64,000 nucleotides of DNA from Coniella vitis (GCA_011317545.1 WUJK01000012.1:509001-573000); one strand, 5' to 3'. Positions 24,782 to 37,952 are shown, numbered from the stretch's first letter. Translations and numbers: made by a program. The notes: generated by a model from the sequence alone, not told the origin.

Positions 24782-26588
24782 GGTGAGGGACTTGCGCCGA
24801 AGCAAGTGGATGAAGGAATATCTCGAGGTCGACGGCGCGTCAGCTCGACCTCGCCAGAAGCGCAACGCCTTTACGACGGGAAGGCCGCCCCAATAAGTGC
24901 CGAAATCGAGTCCCACCAACTTGTGTTGCTTGCTATGTCTCAATCACAAGGTCGCCCAGTTACCATGACGGGTCGTCCGACGGCTCCTCTCCACTTGGCT
25001 CATTGCGTATGTCGAGCTTCCGCGTTGAGGAAGAACAGAGCCAAAGAGGCAGGAAGCACAATTAGGCGAAAGCAAACCTTGCGATATAAAGACACGGAGA
25101 CAGGCAAAGGCTACGCAACCACGCCAGCTGCGACCAATGCGGCCCAAATCCATGGAACATCCCGTAAGAGAGTGCGCCTCGAGCAATGTCAGAGCTGAAA
25201 AGGGCAGGCGAGTGCTACCATGTCATGCAGGCGCATTTACTTGCCTGTCCCTGGTGCGGGATGTGCCACAAACAAGTGCACTATACAGGATAGTACCATG
25301 TACAGTGTATCAAGCATGCACACGTTTGAGTAAGAGCTAACTGTGGGAAGGAGGACATCCTCAGCGGCTGGTCGTGTCGGCTATGTGATTTGGCCACGCT
25401 CCCAGGCTCCCCACGGCTTGCCTCAAAAGGCAGTGAAGGTCTTGGCATGATCCTTCCTCTGCGGTGATGCTCTATCGAATCCTTCACGCATGTACTGCCC
25501 GATGTCCTTGTTTGCTCACTCATCCATAGCCGGGTTCTTCGCCTCGCTTGCGATGGCCTTTTCTCCGCCTCGAAAGTGCACCGTATGCTAGTCCTGCAGG
25601 GACAGTGGAGACAGCCAAAACGAGGCCGCTGGTTGTACGCGGGTGCTCTCGAAGCCCGGTATCGAATCGGTGGCACATGGATACACGTGTATAACCAGGG
25701 GAAGCGACCTCGAATCCCCTCTCTCGCACTAGTGGTCCATTGGATGGTACAGAGTACACATTGAGAATGTATTCAACCACGCCGGGCGCCCCGCCGCGCG
25801 TGCCTGTACGGGCTGACTTGGCTGTTGCCAAATGTGGCTAGCCCACATGTATGGAAGCATCGCCAGCCTGTGAACGACGAATGAGGGCGCCACATGTCAT
25901 CCAGACACTGATGACTGTGATGGTATAGGATTTTCAGCACCCACCCACCCACAGATTGGTCGATATCTGCTTTCCTCCCACTCGGCAAGTTCTGGAACTG
26001 CTCACGCACACAGATGCGCGCAAAACGTCTCCACAATAGGTAGCGCACCTACGATTTAGCCGCCGGGTTCCGCCTCGGATGATCTTGTTTTTTTTTTGGG
26101 GGGGGGGGGTTTCAAAACCTGCCGAGATGCCACGGATGGGTGCCGAGTTACAAAAATCGTCGCTAGGGATCTTCACCTCACCTCACTACTACATAGTATG
26201 CACTATGTTTTCTCAAACCCAACATGCTTGCGGAGTTTGTGCGTATGCGGGATGGCCCACAATGTCTGGTCAGACAAGAGGGGAATGAGACATATCAGAC
26301 TCGGTGATTTCGAGGAGACTCGATTGCCGTTTCCTGAAGCACTGTGCTGCTAGCAAGTGGTTGTTAAACGCTTGTATTGCATCGACAGTGATATATTTGA
26401 ATAAGCTAAAAACAGATCTCAAAACGGTGTGTACCGACAGCCCGGAAAATGGACTCGTACAACATGCAATGGGAAAATTCCAGTTCCCAGGGTATATGAT
26501 AAGAATGAGACTTTCTGGATGACCAGCACACAGCCTTGGGACCTCACTGCGAACAACGACGCCTCTACCGCCTTCCTCCCATCTCACA
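24782..26588. other. Intergenic region
   Basis: 1.8 kb with no supported gene. A G-run (about 12 Gs) follows a T-run at 26089-26110. One TACATAGTA is present at 26190-26198 with a partial copy (CACTATGTT) directly after it. A tRNA-like stretch around 25645-25730 was examined and not accepted. Confidence 0.55.
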
Positions 26589-27611
26589 TTACGACATACT
26601 CAACGCAAACGTCACCGTCGCCAATGCGGCGGCCGCCCACGAGACTCTCACGCCCCGCTCCGCCCCGCCCGTCATGCCAGCCTTGAACCCTTCCTCCTCC
26701 CCGCCCAGATACAAGGCACCGACATCTGTCAACTTGCCGCCCGATGTGAAGAGCGCCACATTGCCGCCCGTGTACCCATCCCAGCTACTACTCTTGCGGT
26801 CGGCGCCATACCACGCGTACGCCTCGACGTAGCTCAGCCCGTCGAGGTAGTTCAAGCTCTGGTTCATCATGGCGAGGGTCTCGTCGGCGCTCTCCTGTGG
26901 GAGGGCCATTTCCGTGACCCAAAACGTGAGGTTTGAACTTTCTGTTGTCGTTGTTGTCCCGTTTGTCACGTAGAATTCGTGCAGGGTCCCCAGCCACGAC
27001 GCCAACCCCGCGAAATCGCCATACCAGTGCAGCGCGACAAAATCAAGCGGGCAGCCGTTGTCCGGGTCGATGGCCCAGCAGGATGCGTTAAATTCCCGCA
27101 ACCAGGCCAGGCCAGAGTCGGAGCCCGTCGTGGCGGGATGCGAAACCAGCCAGTCCCTCGACGAGGACGTCCGCAAGGGCACGATGTTGTCAATGTACGA
27201 CTGTGCTGCGTCCGAAGGGGAAATGGAGCTGCCTCCCGATGCAGTGGTCCCGTCGGGCTCGTTGAAGGTCAGGAGGTGCGTGGATGTTGACGGGAGCGCG
27301 TTGATGGTTGCGAGCACCGACGAGGAGTTTGCGTCCGCGAGGCCGTGGAGGAGCGGAACAAAGGGCAGGGAGGCAGACACGGTGGAGACGGGGTCCGGGG
27401 ACCAGTTATAGTACCAGCTGAGGGAGGAGTTGGCCGAGTAGAGGAGGGTGCTGTCGGAGGAGTGGGTGTCGCCGAGGTAGGCATAGCCGCGTTTGGATGT
27501 GGCTGTTGTGGTGGTGAATATTGTGGAGAGAAGGAAGATGTATGATAGGGCTGAGGAGGAGGAGGAGGAGGGGGAAGTTCTTGGCGGTGTTATTGTTGTT
27601 GTTGTCTTCAT
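26589..27611 (-). CDS. GH128 glycosyl hydrolase (Asl1-like beta-1,3-glucanase), probable GPI protein
   Basis: Secreted or cell-wall-bound enzyme of the glycosyl hydrolase catalytic core (Asl1) family, whose characterised members cut beta-1,3-glucan. A single exon of 340 residues. Start chosen at 27611 (MKTTTTITPP) because it leads into a hydrophobic segment (ALSYIFLLSTIFT); an in-frame ATG 17 codons upstream would bury it. After KRGYAYLGD the barrel includes SLSWYYNWSPDP, LLTFNEPDGT with the likely acid/base Glu118, DFVALHWYGD, and NLTFWVTEMALP with the likely nucleophile Glu234. YVEAYAWYG follows. The C-terminus has a small-residue stretch (GMTGGAERG) then a hydrophobic tail (AAAALATVTFALSMS), which fits a GPI-anchor signal. 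Several N-glycosylation sequons are visible. Confidence 0.9.
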   Translation of the reverse strand: MKTTTTITPPRTSPSSSSSSALSYIFLLSTIFTTTTATSKRGYAYLGDTHSSDSTLLYSANSSLSWYYNWSPDPVSTVSASLPFVPLLHGLADANSSSVLATINALPSTSTHLLTFNEPDGTTASGGSSISPSDAAQSYIDNIVPLRTSSSRDWLVSHPATTGSDSGLAWLREFNASCWAIDPDNGCPLDFVALHWYGDFAGLASWLGTLHEFYVTNGTTTTTESSNLTFWVTEMALPQESADETLAMMNQSLNYLDGLSYVEAYAWYGADRKSSSWDGYTGGNVALFTSGGKLTDVGALYLGGEEEGFKAGMTGGAERGVRVSWAAAALATVTFALSMS

Positions 27612-30600
27612 GGTGATGGTTTGGTATTGATGGGATACGATGGGATGTCGATCGAGTTCCAAACTAGGAACGGTCCGAGGCGGGCACGCGATGTTTCTGA
27701 GATTGAGTCAGATATATATTCCTTAAGGAGAATGTATATCAAAACAATGAAACAGTGGGTATCGAAATAAGGTGAAGCAAGTAAAAGGTAAAGTGATGAG
27801 CAAGGCGACGTCGACATATCATGTACTATACGAAGTTATTATGTACTTCCCACGAACACCCCGGCCCGGCCCTCGCGCGTTTACCATGGACAACACAGCG
27901 TCAGAGGAAGACCAAAACCTTGGAACAATAACAAAGCAGCCTTTTTCCTCAGGTCCCGTGGCAAAACTGCCAAATGCCATGGAATATGTGCATATTGTGC
28001 ATATTGCTGTCCATCCATGAGTGGAATGGTTGGATGACCGTGTCAGGGTGCGGTTGTGTTTTGTATGGGGCGGTGGCAACGATGAATGAATGGGGGGGGG
28101 GGTTGGTCGGTTTATGTTAGGTGACGTCACCCCACAATTTTTTGGTAAACGCCCAGGGGGAGGGCCAGTGAGAAGCAGGGCGAAGCGCCCGGTTTGAGGA
28201 ATCGGGGACCCTCGGTTGGATTGGGTGAACTGGGGTTCGGCTGCGTTGGCGTGTCAGGTGTGTGATTCTTTTTTTGGGGGGTTTCATATTTGACCAAAAG
28301 GCAGAAATAAGAAAGAGAGGGCCCTCATAATGTGTCTGAATTGAAAAGAGAAAAGATAGGGGACGGTGGATGGGCTGTTTGCGGGTAAGGCTGCGGTTGG
28401 AGACTTGTGAGCTGATTGCCAATGGTAGTAGATGCATGGGATAGTATCATACGCCCAAGACGATGCTGCGACCAGTTGTTGGCTAGAAGAGCCCGTGAGG
28501 AGAACGCCTGTGCTGTTGTTATTGTTCCATCCGTCCACAACGCAGAAGACATCAGACTTGATGCTATGTGAACGGTGAAAAAGAAAAAAGAGAACAAGAG
28601 CTGCAATCAATCACCAGCAACGTGAAAAACACCATGATTAAACGATTTATCACTACACATATCCTTTTAGGGTCGTCTTGTCAAACGACTCGAACGCATA
28701 AGCGTTTGATAAACACCAGACAATGCTCGGTATCAACAAGTGCAGGTGATGAGTCCCTCAGACTGTGTATCACATCGCAGTGTGCTCCCATCCCGGGCGA
28801 TGCGTTGCGACATGACGTGGAACGGGTCATTGGAGAGCCCCTTTTCAGTTCCTCCCTCAGGGCAAATGCGCTCCAGTGAGCCTGCAACAGGACAGAGGGC
28901 CACTTTGATCCGCTGTTCACGATGCTGCTCGCCCAGCGAAGTGCCGTAATCGTATATCAAGCCTGGGTCGAAGGCCGCCTACACGGATTCCAGCCGAGAA
29001 TAGAGGACACAAACTCCTGACTCCGGATACCATCAATAGCACTCGAGGGACAAAGCAGTTCGATATCCAGGCACTCAGCCAAGCCCAGTAGTACCAACAC
29101 AGCTTCCAGTGACGCGACGCGACGAGCACTGCTGGTCCTCTTATGGAGCGTCATATGGGGAACGAGGGCTCTGGTACGCTTGTATGCTGTTGATAGTCCG
29201 ACCGAGCATCAAGCTAGTCTGTACAGCAGAGAAAGCGACTTGGACCTTCATCCGGCCTGATCGTACAAAGGCAGGACCACGAACGAGGTCTCGAAAGGCC
29301 TGTTGCTGTGGTTGCTTCCTGCCAGACACGTGAAAGATTGTTATCCATGATGCTCATGTGGAATGTACATAGCATATCAGTGCAGCAGTCCATCGCGTGG
29401 CTCTCTCAGTCTGAACACTCTTCGACTTTGACGTTCAGTGCAGAAGAGCTCGTGGATCTCCTTCTTCTCAGGGGCATATTATTGTCAATGTAAATCGTCC
29501 TTATTTAGCATGCTCAGTCATGAACTCGCAAAGACTTCGGTGCAATATTTCAATCGTATACTCACCCTAAGGCATGTTCGCTACTCTGTAGACTCTTCTT
29601 TGTGGATAAAGCAGACTTGAGCGTCATCTTCAAAAAGGAGCACAGTGGGCACCCAGTCCTTTTGGTTCCTTGTGGCTTACACCGTGCTGGAGTGCGCTTC
29701 GGTGTCGTCTTTGACACATAATATGCCATGTTGATGGCACAACATCATCTCCAAACTTAATTTATGCGTGATAGCATAATGCCCTGTTTGGGCAGATCGA
29801 GCGACTTTTCGCTGAGCATGGGACTGATCCAGACCTGCGATACGTATCGCACCGGGGGCGAAAAAAAAAAAGGTATTCTGTTTGATCGTAAGCCAAGGCC
29901 AGGATTGCCGAGACCGGCATGGTTTATTTGATAGACTACTGTTGGTCCTTGGCCAGAGGAGAACTGGCGTTGACAGGAATAAAACCTAGTATAAACGTCG
30001 TTTCGTGTGCAGACAGCAAAACCCACCAGGGCAGCGATCTGTCGAGAAAGCACCAGCAAGAAGGTTGGCAACTTCGAACGATGCAATCTCTGTTGCTGTG
30101 GTTGCGGGCAGCCCCATCATTTTCTGCGATGAGTACACTGGTCATGGATCAATCCGGCCACACTCTGAAGAAGCCCTCTATGAACGCCACAGGTACGTGA
30201 CATTGCAATGTCAATTGTTTCCCACTTGTGCACGCACGCCTCCAAATACAAGATGCTTGAACGTTCGAATTCCGCGTGCCCCGACTGGTTTTGTCGACAT
30301 ATTATTCTGCGTCAAGCGGGACGGTTTGCCGAGCATACAAGGCTCTGGCTGACACGAACATGGCGTGTCTCACAGAAGAGTCAGACAGCCCAAAGACAAG
30401 CACGGGTTGCCAAAGGCTGCATCCGCGAAAGCCGTGGACGACCTGCACACACGCGTGCATGTGGTCATATAAGAGCGGCACGGCGTTCGGTATGTATATA
30501 GTGTGTTCCAGTTGGTATAGTTACTACGTACTACAGCGCGTAGTAATGAATCTTGTGCGACAAAGGGCGACGGTATATGCTCCAGCTGCTTGGGCCTCGA

Positions 30601-33600
30601 GGAATGGAGAACGCATATGGATGATCGTTTCAGCATGTCCTACTGGGGTGACGTGACATACAACGACGGCTGAGGGTCACGACGGATTGTTTTGGACAAT
30701 GTTTGTGCAGGTTGATGAAGCTGCGTTGCTCGAAGCTCCCTTGCCCTGCATCACACCCATCCGGGGTTTACAGCAAAAGGCACGCTGGTGGGCTCAAGGA
30801 TGTTGCCATGGTGAGCGAGTGACGCGCCGTGTCTGTTACATAGGATGATGTCTGAGAAAAAGAAAAAAAGGCCGAGACGAGGCGTCGCAGTTGCGAGATG
30901 AAGATGAAGCTTTGACAGCCTGTGCTGTGAGGTACGAAGCTACTTACCTTGCATCCTTTGGCTTTGCTCTGATTACTTAATGCCATATTCATAGCTGGCT
31001 CCTTCCCGCCCAATCGGAGGAGACGGGAGTACATGGGGTCGTGTTTAGACTGCTATGCCATGTTTCGAGATCATCAGATCCGGTACCGGCTCGCTCAGCC
31101 TTTTCCGTTTCATTTTCCGGGGGGGGGGGCTTTGTTTCAATGTTGCCAATGGGACTTTTGCCATCCCAAATTCGAACCATGCAGCCATGCTGCATAGTAA
31201 GCTATCTTCGGCAGAGAAATTGCATCTTGATTGCCAGGTTGCTTGCACCATATGTACGTCCAGAGTGACATGCATTTTAATCAATTGTCGGTACGCGCAC
31301 CTGCGGAGTACTTGCGCCTCCAGTTGCACAATTTCAAGCCCCGGCCTGACATGTGGACCGTGTACTATGTACCTCTCTTTCCTTTGCCGAGGGGCAGGGT
31401 TTGGGCAAGATGGAGGTGGGGCGCTTGAGCCGATAAGCGGACCCTCCTTCTTACTATGATCTATGTACTAAGTAGCGATAGCGACCCTTGAAAAGGCGCG
31501 CTATCACCACCCAATTTCGAGGTTCGACTCATCTTTTGCGGAAACAAGTACTATGTCCACAAGGGAAACTGAGGAAAACAGCCCTCGGGCAAGCCAACAA
31601 AACACATGGGATATCTATCCTCTTACTACATAGAACCCAACAAAAAGCCGAGAGTGGCACAAGAGAATAGAACCATTTCCCACGACGAGGGACAGATCAT
31701 GCAGTTGATTTCGATGCAAAGCAGATCTCGTCCTTTTTTGGGTTAATATACGCGACGCGTGTCTGAATGGCGCTTAACTACTTTGGCGTCTGGAGATTGA
31801 CGACGGGTCAGGTGTCCTCAGTCCGTCCGACATGATAAGCGGCACACGAGAGCCTTGGCTAGTTCTCTTGGACTCGGAGACACGCTCGCCTCTCGCTGTT
31901 CGCGGATGCTATCCTTGGCTGTTCATAGTCACGAATTCAATCTTGATCCTCAATCGTGAGAAGAACAAGCCCAGGCTTTCATGTCCACCAAGCGACTAGC
32001 GGGGAACCCGTCCGGTTGCGAATGTGGGTTGTCGGCAAGTGCAAGGAAGCAACAATACTGCAAGCAGAGCAGCCAGAGGAATGGATTTGCTGCTTCGGAA
32101 AAGTCTCTGACTACGACTCAAATATCACCAGTGCAAAAGTACGACACGGACTGTTCGCAAGAAGAAGTGCACGTCACGATGGCAGGGCCGGAAATTGTGC
32201 AAGAGGGTTACCCAAGGGATCACTCAAAAAGAAGCCCAAAGCTTAACCGCGCCAACCAAAAAATATAATAAAAAATCCAAATAAGATATTAAAATTACAT
32301 ACATTACAGAATTCCTATGGTATACACTATGTACTCCTGTCACGGTCAATAAGATGAATATAGCGTCCCAAGACGTATCTGCCCATTCCTATGCCTACAG
32401 TATCCAAGAGCAAAGACCCTCTCATTCTCTACAAGTCAAAGGATGACCATCAGCATTAAACACAGCCATCGGAGCTGAAGTACAGAATTGACAGGAAGGA
32501 TCCCATCACACTGCACTCAACACCGGCATGAGCGGCCTTACACACGGCCAACAAATGGACGGAACCGAAACGGAGCAACAACCCGAACCCGCAGCATCCA
32601 AGGGTCCATACTATGAAATATCGCCACAAGATCGGCAGCCACTTGGCCCATTGGGCCAACGGACTAGCCACAAAAGAGGAAGAAAAAAGTTCTCAACAGC
32701 CAGACGTCTGACAGCCAACTCCGACCCTAGGAAAAGCACGCAAGAGGGCAGACGCTTTTCCGTGCCTGTGCAAAGGGTTGATTGGCTGCTGAACGGCTGC
32801 ATAATAGTACTATGTAGCTGCCTAGGCTTTTTTAGTCCTTGGGGCGGGGGAGCCTTTTTCCCACATGGTCTGGTAGTCTCTCGACTCGTTGATCTTCAGG
32901 AGGAGTGGCGGGGTCAACAACTTGTGGAGGAATGTGGGAAAGATGAATGCGACCTGCAGCCGGCTTATCGCTTCTCTTTGCGTTTCGACTGGTAGGCGAG
33001 CAAGTCCACACGTTATTAGTGCTTGATGATAAGCTGTCACGGGATGCAGCATACTCCAACTCAACTAGTGGTTGCTATCGCGAGCATTACCATGTATATA
33101 CATGTATACGCTGGTGGTTCTGTCACTTGTGTTTCGTGCGTTCCTAGAGAATCTAGTAGCAAGTGTACCGTGTATCGCTACCGTACCAATGCCATGTACA
33201 TAGTATCTGGCTCGTTCTTGTTCAACTGTAACGAACCCCTGCTTGCCCCAGAATCAGCCGCCCTGACCTTTGTGTTGTGTCCGATGCAGGGTCCACTCCA
33301 CGGCCCTCGCGAATGCCACCTGCTAGTCCCGTCTGCGTCTAGCGTCTGGTTGCAGCGCAGCATGCTGTGTGGTGTTCTAGCGGCCCTGTGAGCCCTGTGA
33401 GCCCTGAGAGCCCTGGCATTGCTCGTTCCGGGGCCGGTGAATGGGATGTGGTGATTGAGCGACATTCTGCAATTGGCGTGCCATGCCACACCCGGAGAAA
33501 GCAGATTGCCCGGCTAGGCTAAGAGTATCGGATACTTAGCACGACAGCTAGTGGTGCTACACACGCAAAGTACCCCGTGTCCTCCGGTTTGCTCGACTCA

Positions 33601-34321
33601 GGACAATTGGGCGAGTCGGGCTCTTTTGGGATGTTTGATGCCTTTTTCTTCTTCTTTTCTTCTCCTTATTTGTTCTTTGGCATCGCCGCTGTATCTTGCT
33701 CTTTTCTTTTCTCTCTCTCCTTTCCCTTTCCTGTTTGAAACCCGGTCGCGCCACGACACACAACAGGCTGTCGTTGCCATCCTTTATCTTTTCTCTTTCT
33801 GGCCCCTGTCTACTCTCTTTCAGGTCTTGGGCCTTTTCTACAACAGCAGGTGGCTGACTTGTCTGCTGGATCCCGCTCTTTATCTCGCCAACCGTTCAAG
33901 AACTGAAGAGAGGCTCGCAAGGTGTTGCTGATAAGTAGCTTGCTTCGTTGTTATTGCCGACAACCGACGGATTTGACCGACCGAGACCGCCATTTTGCAC
34001 GCCGTCTTCTCTTATCACGCCCATCCTTTTTTAACTCCTGCGTCCCCTTGTTACCGCTACTGCCCCCCTGGGCTAACAACAACAACAACACCAACAACAA
34101 GACACCGCATCTACGCGCTTTCGTCGCATTATATACAGCCCACAACCACTCGCAATCCCTCTGGCCGGCTTCAAGAAAAGTTGCCAATAAGAATAGAACG
34201 AACAAGACAGAAAAGAGAGACGGGACCGTTCAGAGTGGAGCCACGGAGCGCTCTGTGGTGCCACCCATCCTGTAGGCCTCGAGAACAGAAACCCGCTGGT
34301 CCCTAACCAATTCTTGTCACG
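27612..34321. other. 6.7-kb gene-poor interval
   Basis: No supported gene. Open frames above 100 codons (for example at 28117-28437, 30276-30656, 32528-32995) have no recognisable motifs and no matching splice partners. It holds the GH128 promoter on the left and the F-box gene promoter on the right. The last 700 bases are strongly pyrimidine-rich, ending with an AAC triplet run (34074-34100) in the probable leader. Dispersed 9-mer copies: 31363, 32808 and 33197, with near matches at 31549 and 32335. Confidence 0.55.
33383..33416. repeat. 9-bp tandem repeat, about 3.8 copies
   Basis: Unit GCCCTGTGA repeated at 33383, 33392, 33401 (as GCCCTGAGA) and partly at 33410, in non-coding DNA about 0.9 kb upstream of the F-box gene. 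Confidence 0.8.
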
Positions 34322-37038
34322 ATGCCGTCCTCATCCACACGCCGAATCTTTCCCATTGGCGACTGGGCGCCAGCTCACGAGCACCTCTACCACGAGGCAG
34401 ACAACGACTCGTCCATTGACACCCTGCCATTTCCGACCAAGCCTGGCGAGGCCTCGGTGTCCGTGTCGGTCTCCGCCTGTCCCTCATCTGCCTCGTCTCT
34501 GGCCTCGCCTCCTCGTCGCCGAGCCACATCCAAAAAGCACCGTAGCCTTTCCCTGCCATGGCGACCCAGGTCTAGCCTCCTACAGTACAGCTCACACCTT
34601 GTCCTGGACGAACCTGAGGCCAGGACGGATACCGATACCGAGGCCGATGCCGATGTCGTCGATACACAGTCGCAACCGCAGACGCAACTAGGTGTCTTTG
34701 CGGGATGGTCTGGCTTTTCGGAAGAGGAGGCCGCGGGAACCACAATGGAGTCAGAAGAGGGAGGAGCATCGCCATACCCAGGATACAAAGGAAAAGGAAA
34801 AAAGTCAGTCAGTGGCATGTTGCGGCGGGCGTCGGTTTCCATCAAAGGACTAGTGCACCGCCGGAAATCGATTGCTACCGAAACTTTGACATTGCAAGAG
34901 AGTGCGGAGCATGCATCCAAGAGGCAGTCGCGACAACGCCATGCTCCTTCCCTTTCTCAGCAGTTGGTATCAACTGCCGTCACCAGCAATGGAAGTAGCA
35001 GCACTTCAGCTATGTACGGGGCCGCACCTTCCTCACCTGCCTCATCTGCCTCGCCTGCAACCTCTCCTCGCTCCAGCCGGCCGCAACAACAATCACACTT
35101 TCAACAGGCCCAACCATCCTCCCCACTCTCTCAGCAGTTGACCACTCGTCCTACCACGAGCCACACTCTGAATGCAACGTGGCACCGCCTCCGGAACGCT
35201 ACCAGCTTCCGAAACTCGCGCATCCTCCACAGCGAGAACGGCCCCTCGAGCCTCGAGCAGCTCGCCGCGCTGACCCACGATCTTTCTGACGCTTCCCTCG
35301 TCCGCCCGGGTGTCGACAAGGAGCCGCCCGTCATCCCTCCCAACACTGGCGCCGGAGCACGAGCGGCTGCCGCCGCTGCTTGGCAGCACGAGATGCTCCC
35401 CGGTGCTGCCATCAACCCGGTGAAGAACAAGCGTCTGACCCTCGAATTGGCCCAGAATGACCGTGAGAGTGGCATCGGTATTGCAGTCACTAGCAACGAC
35501 TCGTTTGTCGACGGTCTGCAAGATCTCGCCATGGCAACGTCTGTGAGCGATGTTGTCGAGGGTGCCTGTGCGCCCAGCCGTGTTGACTTTATTAGCAGGC
35601 TGCCCGTCGAGCTAGCAATTCAGGTGCTTGCCTACCTCGACGCCGCGGGCCTAGCCACTGCCAGCCGCATCTCGACGAGGTGGCACGACGTTGTCGCAGT
35701 GCAGCACGTTTGGCGAGAGTCGTACTTGCGTGAAAAGACCGGCACATACGCTACAAGCCAACCGATCCAGCCAGGCACGGGGCTGGGTGTGCCGTCAAAC
35801 GCGCCTGGAATCGATTGGAAGCAAGCCTACCGTACCAGCGAAGAATTGGCCAAGAGGTGGCGGCAGGGCAAGGCCACTTCCATCTACCTGAACGGCCACT
35901 CGGATAGTATCTATTGCCTTCAATTCGACGAGTAAGTTCTTTCTGTCCCAGTATTGCCCGTGTTTTCCAACAGTCAAAACTCATCTACTTCTTCTACAGG
36001 CAAAAAATCATTACTGGAAGCCGAGACAAGACCATCCGCATCTGGGACATGAAAACGATGGCTTGCAAAGTGGTCATTGGTCCCCCTGAGGTTGTCCAGG
36101 ACACTGCTCTCCTCCACGACGCAGAGGGCAAGCCAACACACTCGGCCTCTTTTGAGCCCCACCTCGGTGCCGACGCCCGCTCCAAATGTGTCACATCGGT
36201 GCCTACCACTGTGTCATTCCAAACCCACCACAAGGCCTCTATCTTGTGTCTCCAATACGACGAGCACATCCTTGTCACTGGTAGCTCAGACGGGTCGTGC
36301 ATTGTCTATGACATGAAGAACGGGTACCGCCCTATCCGGCGTCTGCGCCACCACTCTGCCGCCGTCCTCGACCTCTGCTTTGACGATCGCCACATTGTCA
36401 CGTGCTCGAAAGACGTCAGCATCTGCGTGTGGGATCGTGCCACAGGTCAAATGCTCAAGCAATTGCGAGGTCATAGCGGTCCTGTGAATGCCGTACAAAT
36501 GCGCGGCAACACCATTGTCAGCTGCAGCGGCGACTTTATGGTTAAGCTATGGAACATTGAGACTGGCAAGCAGATTCGCGAATTCCAAGGTCACACCAAG
36601 GGTCTGGCCTGCAGTCAGTTCTCGGAAGATGGTCGTTATGTTGCGAGTGCGGGCAACGACAAAGTCATTCGCATCTGGGATGCTAATACGGGCGAGTGCC
36701 TACGTGAGATGAAGGCCCACGAGAGCCTGGTTCGCTCGCTGCACATTGACAGCGTGTCTGGCCGCTTGGTCTCGGGCTCGTACGACACGGACATCAAGGT
36801 CTTTGACATGGAGACGGGCCGACAGCTGCTGGACTTTCCTAGATGGCATGCCAGTTGGGTGCTGAGTGCCAAGAGCGATTACCGACGCATTGTGTCTACT
36901 GGACAAGACCCTAAGATCCTTGTCATGGATTTCGGTGCGGGTATCCCGGGCATTGAGCAGTTGGAGAGCCCCAACAGCGGCCACGGCAAGATTCAAGAGG
37001 TTTCCTCTGACTTGCCCGAAGATGGCGGCTACATCTAG
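34322..37038 (+). CDS. F-box / WD40-repeat protein (SCF substrate adaptor)
   Basis: Predicted substrate-recognition subunit of an SCF ubiquitin ligase. Two exons, 34322-35931 and 36000-37038, with donor GTAAGT and acceptor CTACAG, giving 882 residues. The first 400 residues are disordered, rich in Ser, Ala, Pro and Gln with acidic patches. The F-box lies at about residues 418-465 (RVDFISRLPVELAIQVLAYL followed by WHDVVAVQHVWRESYL). Seven WD40 units follow from about residue 525, each ending in a WD-like dipeptide (IRIWDM, CIVYDM, ICVWDR, VKLWNI, IRIWDA, IKVFDM, ILVMDF); the single intron interrupts the first. The architecture resembles Cdc4/Met30/Pof1 proteins. The second propeller blade is preceded by a long insert, and the protein ends in a short acidic tail (DLPEDGGYI). 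Substrate unknown. Confidence 0.92.
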
Positions 37039-37952
37039 GATTAGAAGCGCGATGTGCGTGGTACCACGAGTGTTGAGAATTGTGTTTCTTCTCTTTTGTT
37101 TGATGTGATGACAGTACATTTTATCCTGCTCCGGGGTTATATAGGACTTTTCTTGGGAAAAGAAACAGGAGGGAGGTGTTTTGGTGTGTATGGGTTTTGT
37201 TTGTTGATTGGAGACATATGATGCTCTTTCGGGTTATGGGGCAAATGGGACGATTCGGGGATGCGGGCATCGTGTCTCTTTTTGCCGTTTCTGCGTGGTT
37301 GGGGGATTTATGTTAGCCTTGCTGTTGTTGCTTCTTCTGGTTCTTGGTACCAACATACTTTCACTTTTTCCCAGCCATATGCTGTTTCATGAAATATGAG
37401 TTTTTTCTGAATTCAACTGCCCTGATACTGTAGCCGAGATATTCCCGTGGGTACATAGTATCAATTGATAGCAGTCCTAATAGTCCTCTTTTTAGTGAGA
37501 CATAACTACCAAGCAAAATCAAGCAAGTATTTGCTATGGTATGGGCAATTTTCTTCTATCGTTTTGCCAGTGTGTCTGAATCGAGGCCTTTTTAATATAT
37601 AAAAACCTTTTCCAATCCCCCATCACTACCTAGATGTCTAGATGCTAGCAGCTGAGCAGTCAGGGTAGTCTAGAGTACTTGGACGCATGTGTCCGCTGAG
37701 TCAGCAGTTCTATGCAGGAGTTCAGCCATACTGCGGTACTTGGGTACCTGATTCTCCTCGGCCTGCAATTGACCTCATGCCTTGCTTTATCAATCCTCAC
37801 CTTCATCCACCCCGTTATGATCAATCTCATGCTGACCCACCACCCACTTATTAACCTCCTTCCTCTGTGACACGAGATTGTCCAGTCTCCTCCGCTGATT
37901 CTCAAGCCTTCGAAGACTTGGACAGAAAACAATAGGGAAACGGAAAAGGAAA
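37039..37952. other. Intergenic, F-box 3' region and Ap4A phosphorylase promoter
   Basis: Both neighbours are on the plus strand. T-rich 3' flank after 37038. One TACATAGTA at 37452-37460. No gene seen. Confidence 0.55.

Noticed and set aside
25645..25730. Possible tRNA: one antisense frame reads like the protein ghosts often seen opposite tRNA genes (RERGFEVASPGYTR), with a TCGAAT element near 25712.
   Set aside because: No consistent cloverleaf: the putative T-arm lacks a 5-bp stem, no acceptor pairing fits, and no A-box is in place. At most it is a degraded fragment.
27821..27857. ATGTACTATACGAAGTTAT, which resembles part of a site-specific recombination site.
   Set aside because: Only one arm-like stretch is present, without the paired inverted arm and spacer; treated as coincidence and a degenerate relative of the dispersed word.
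33551..33931. 126-codon hydrophobic frame upstream of the F-box gene.
   Set aside because: Its Leu/Ser/Phe bias comes from the pyrimidine-rich promoter and leader of that gene.
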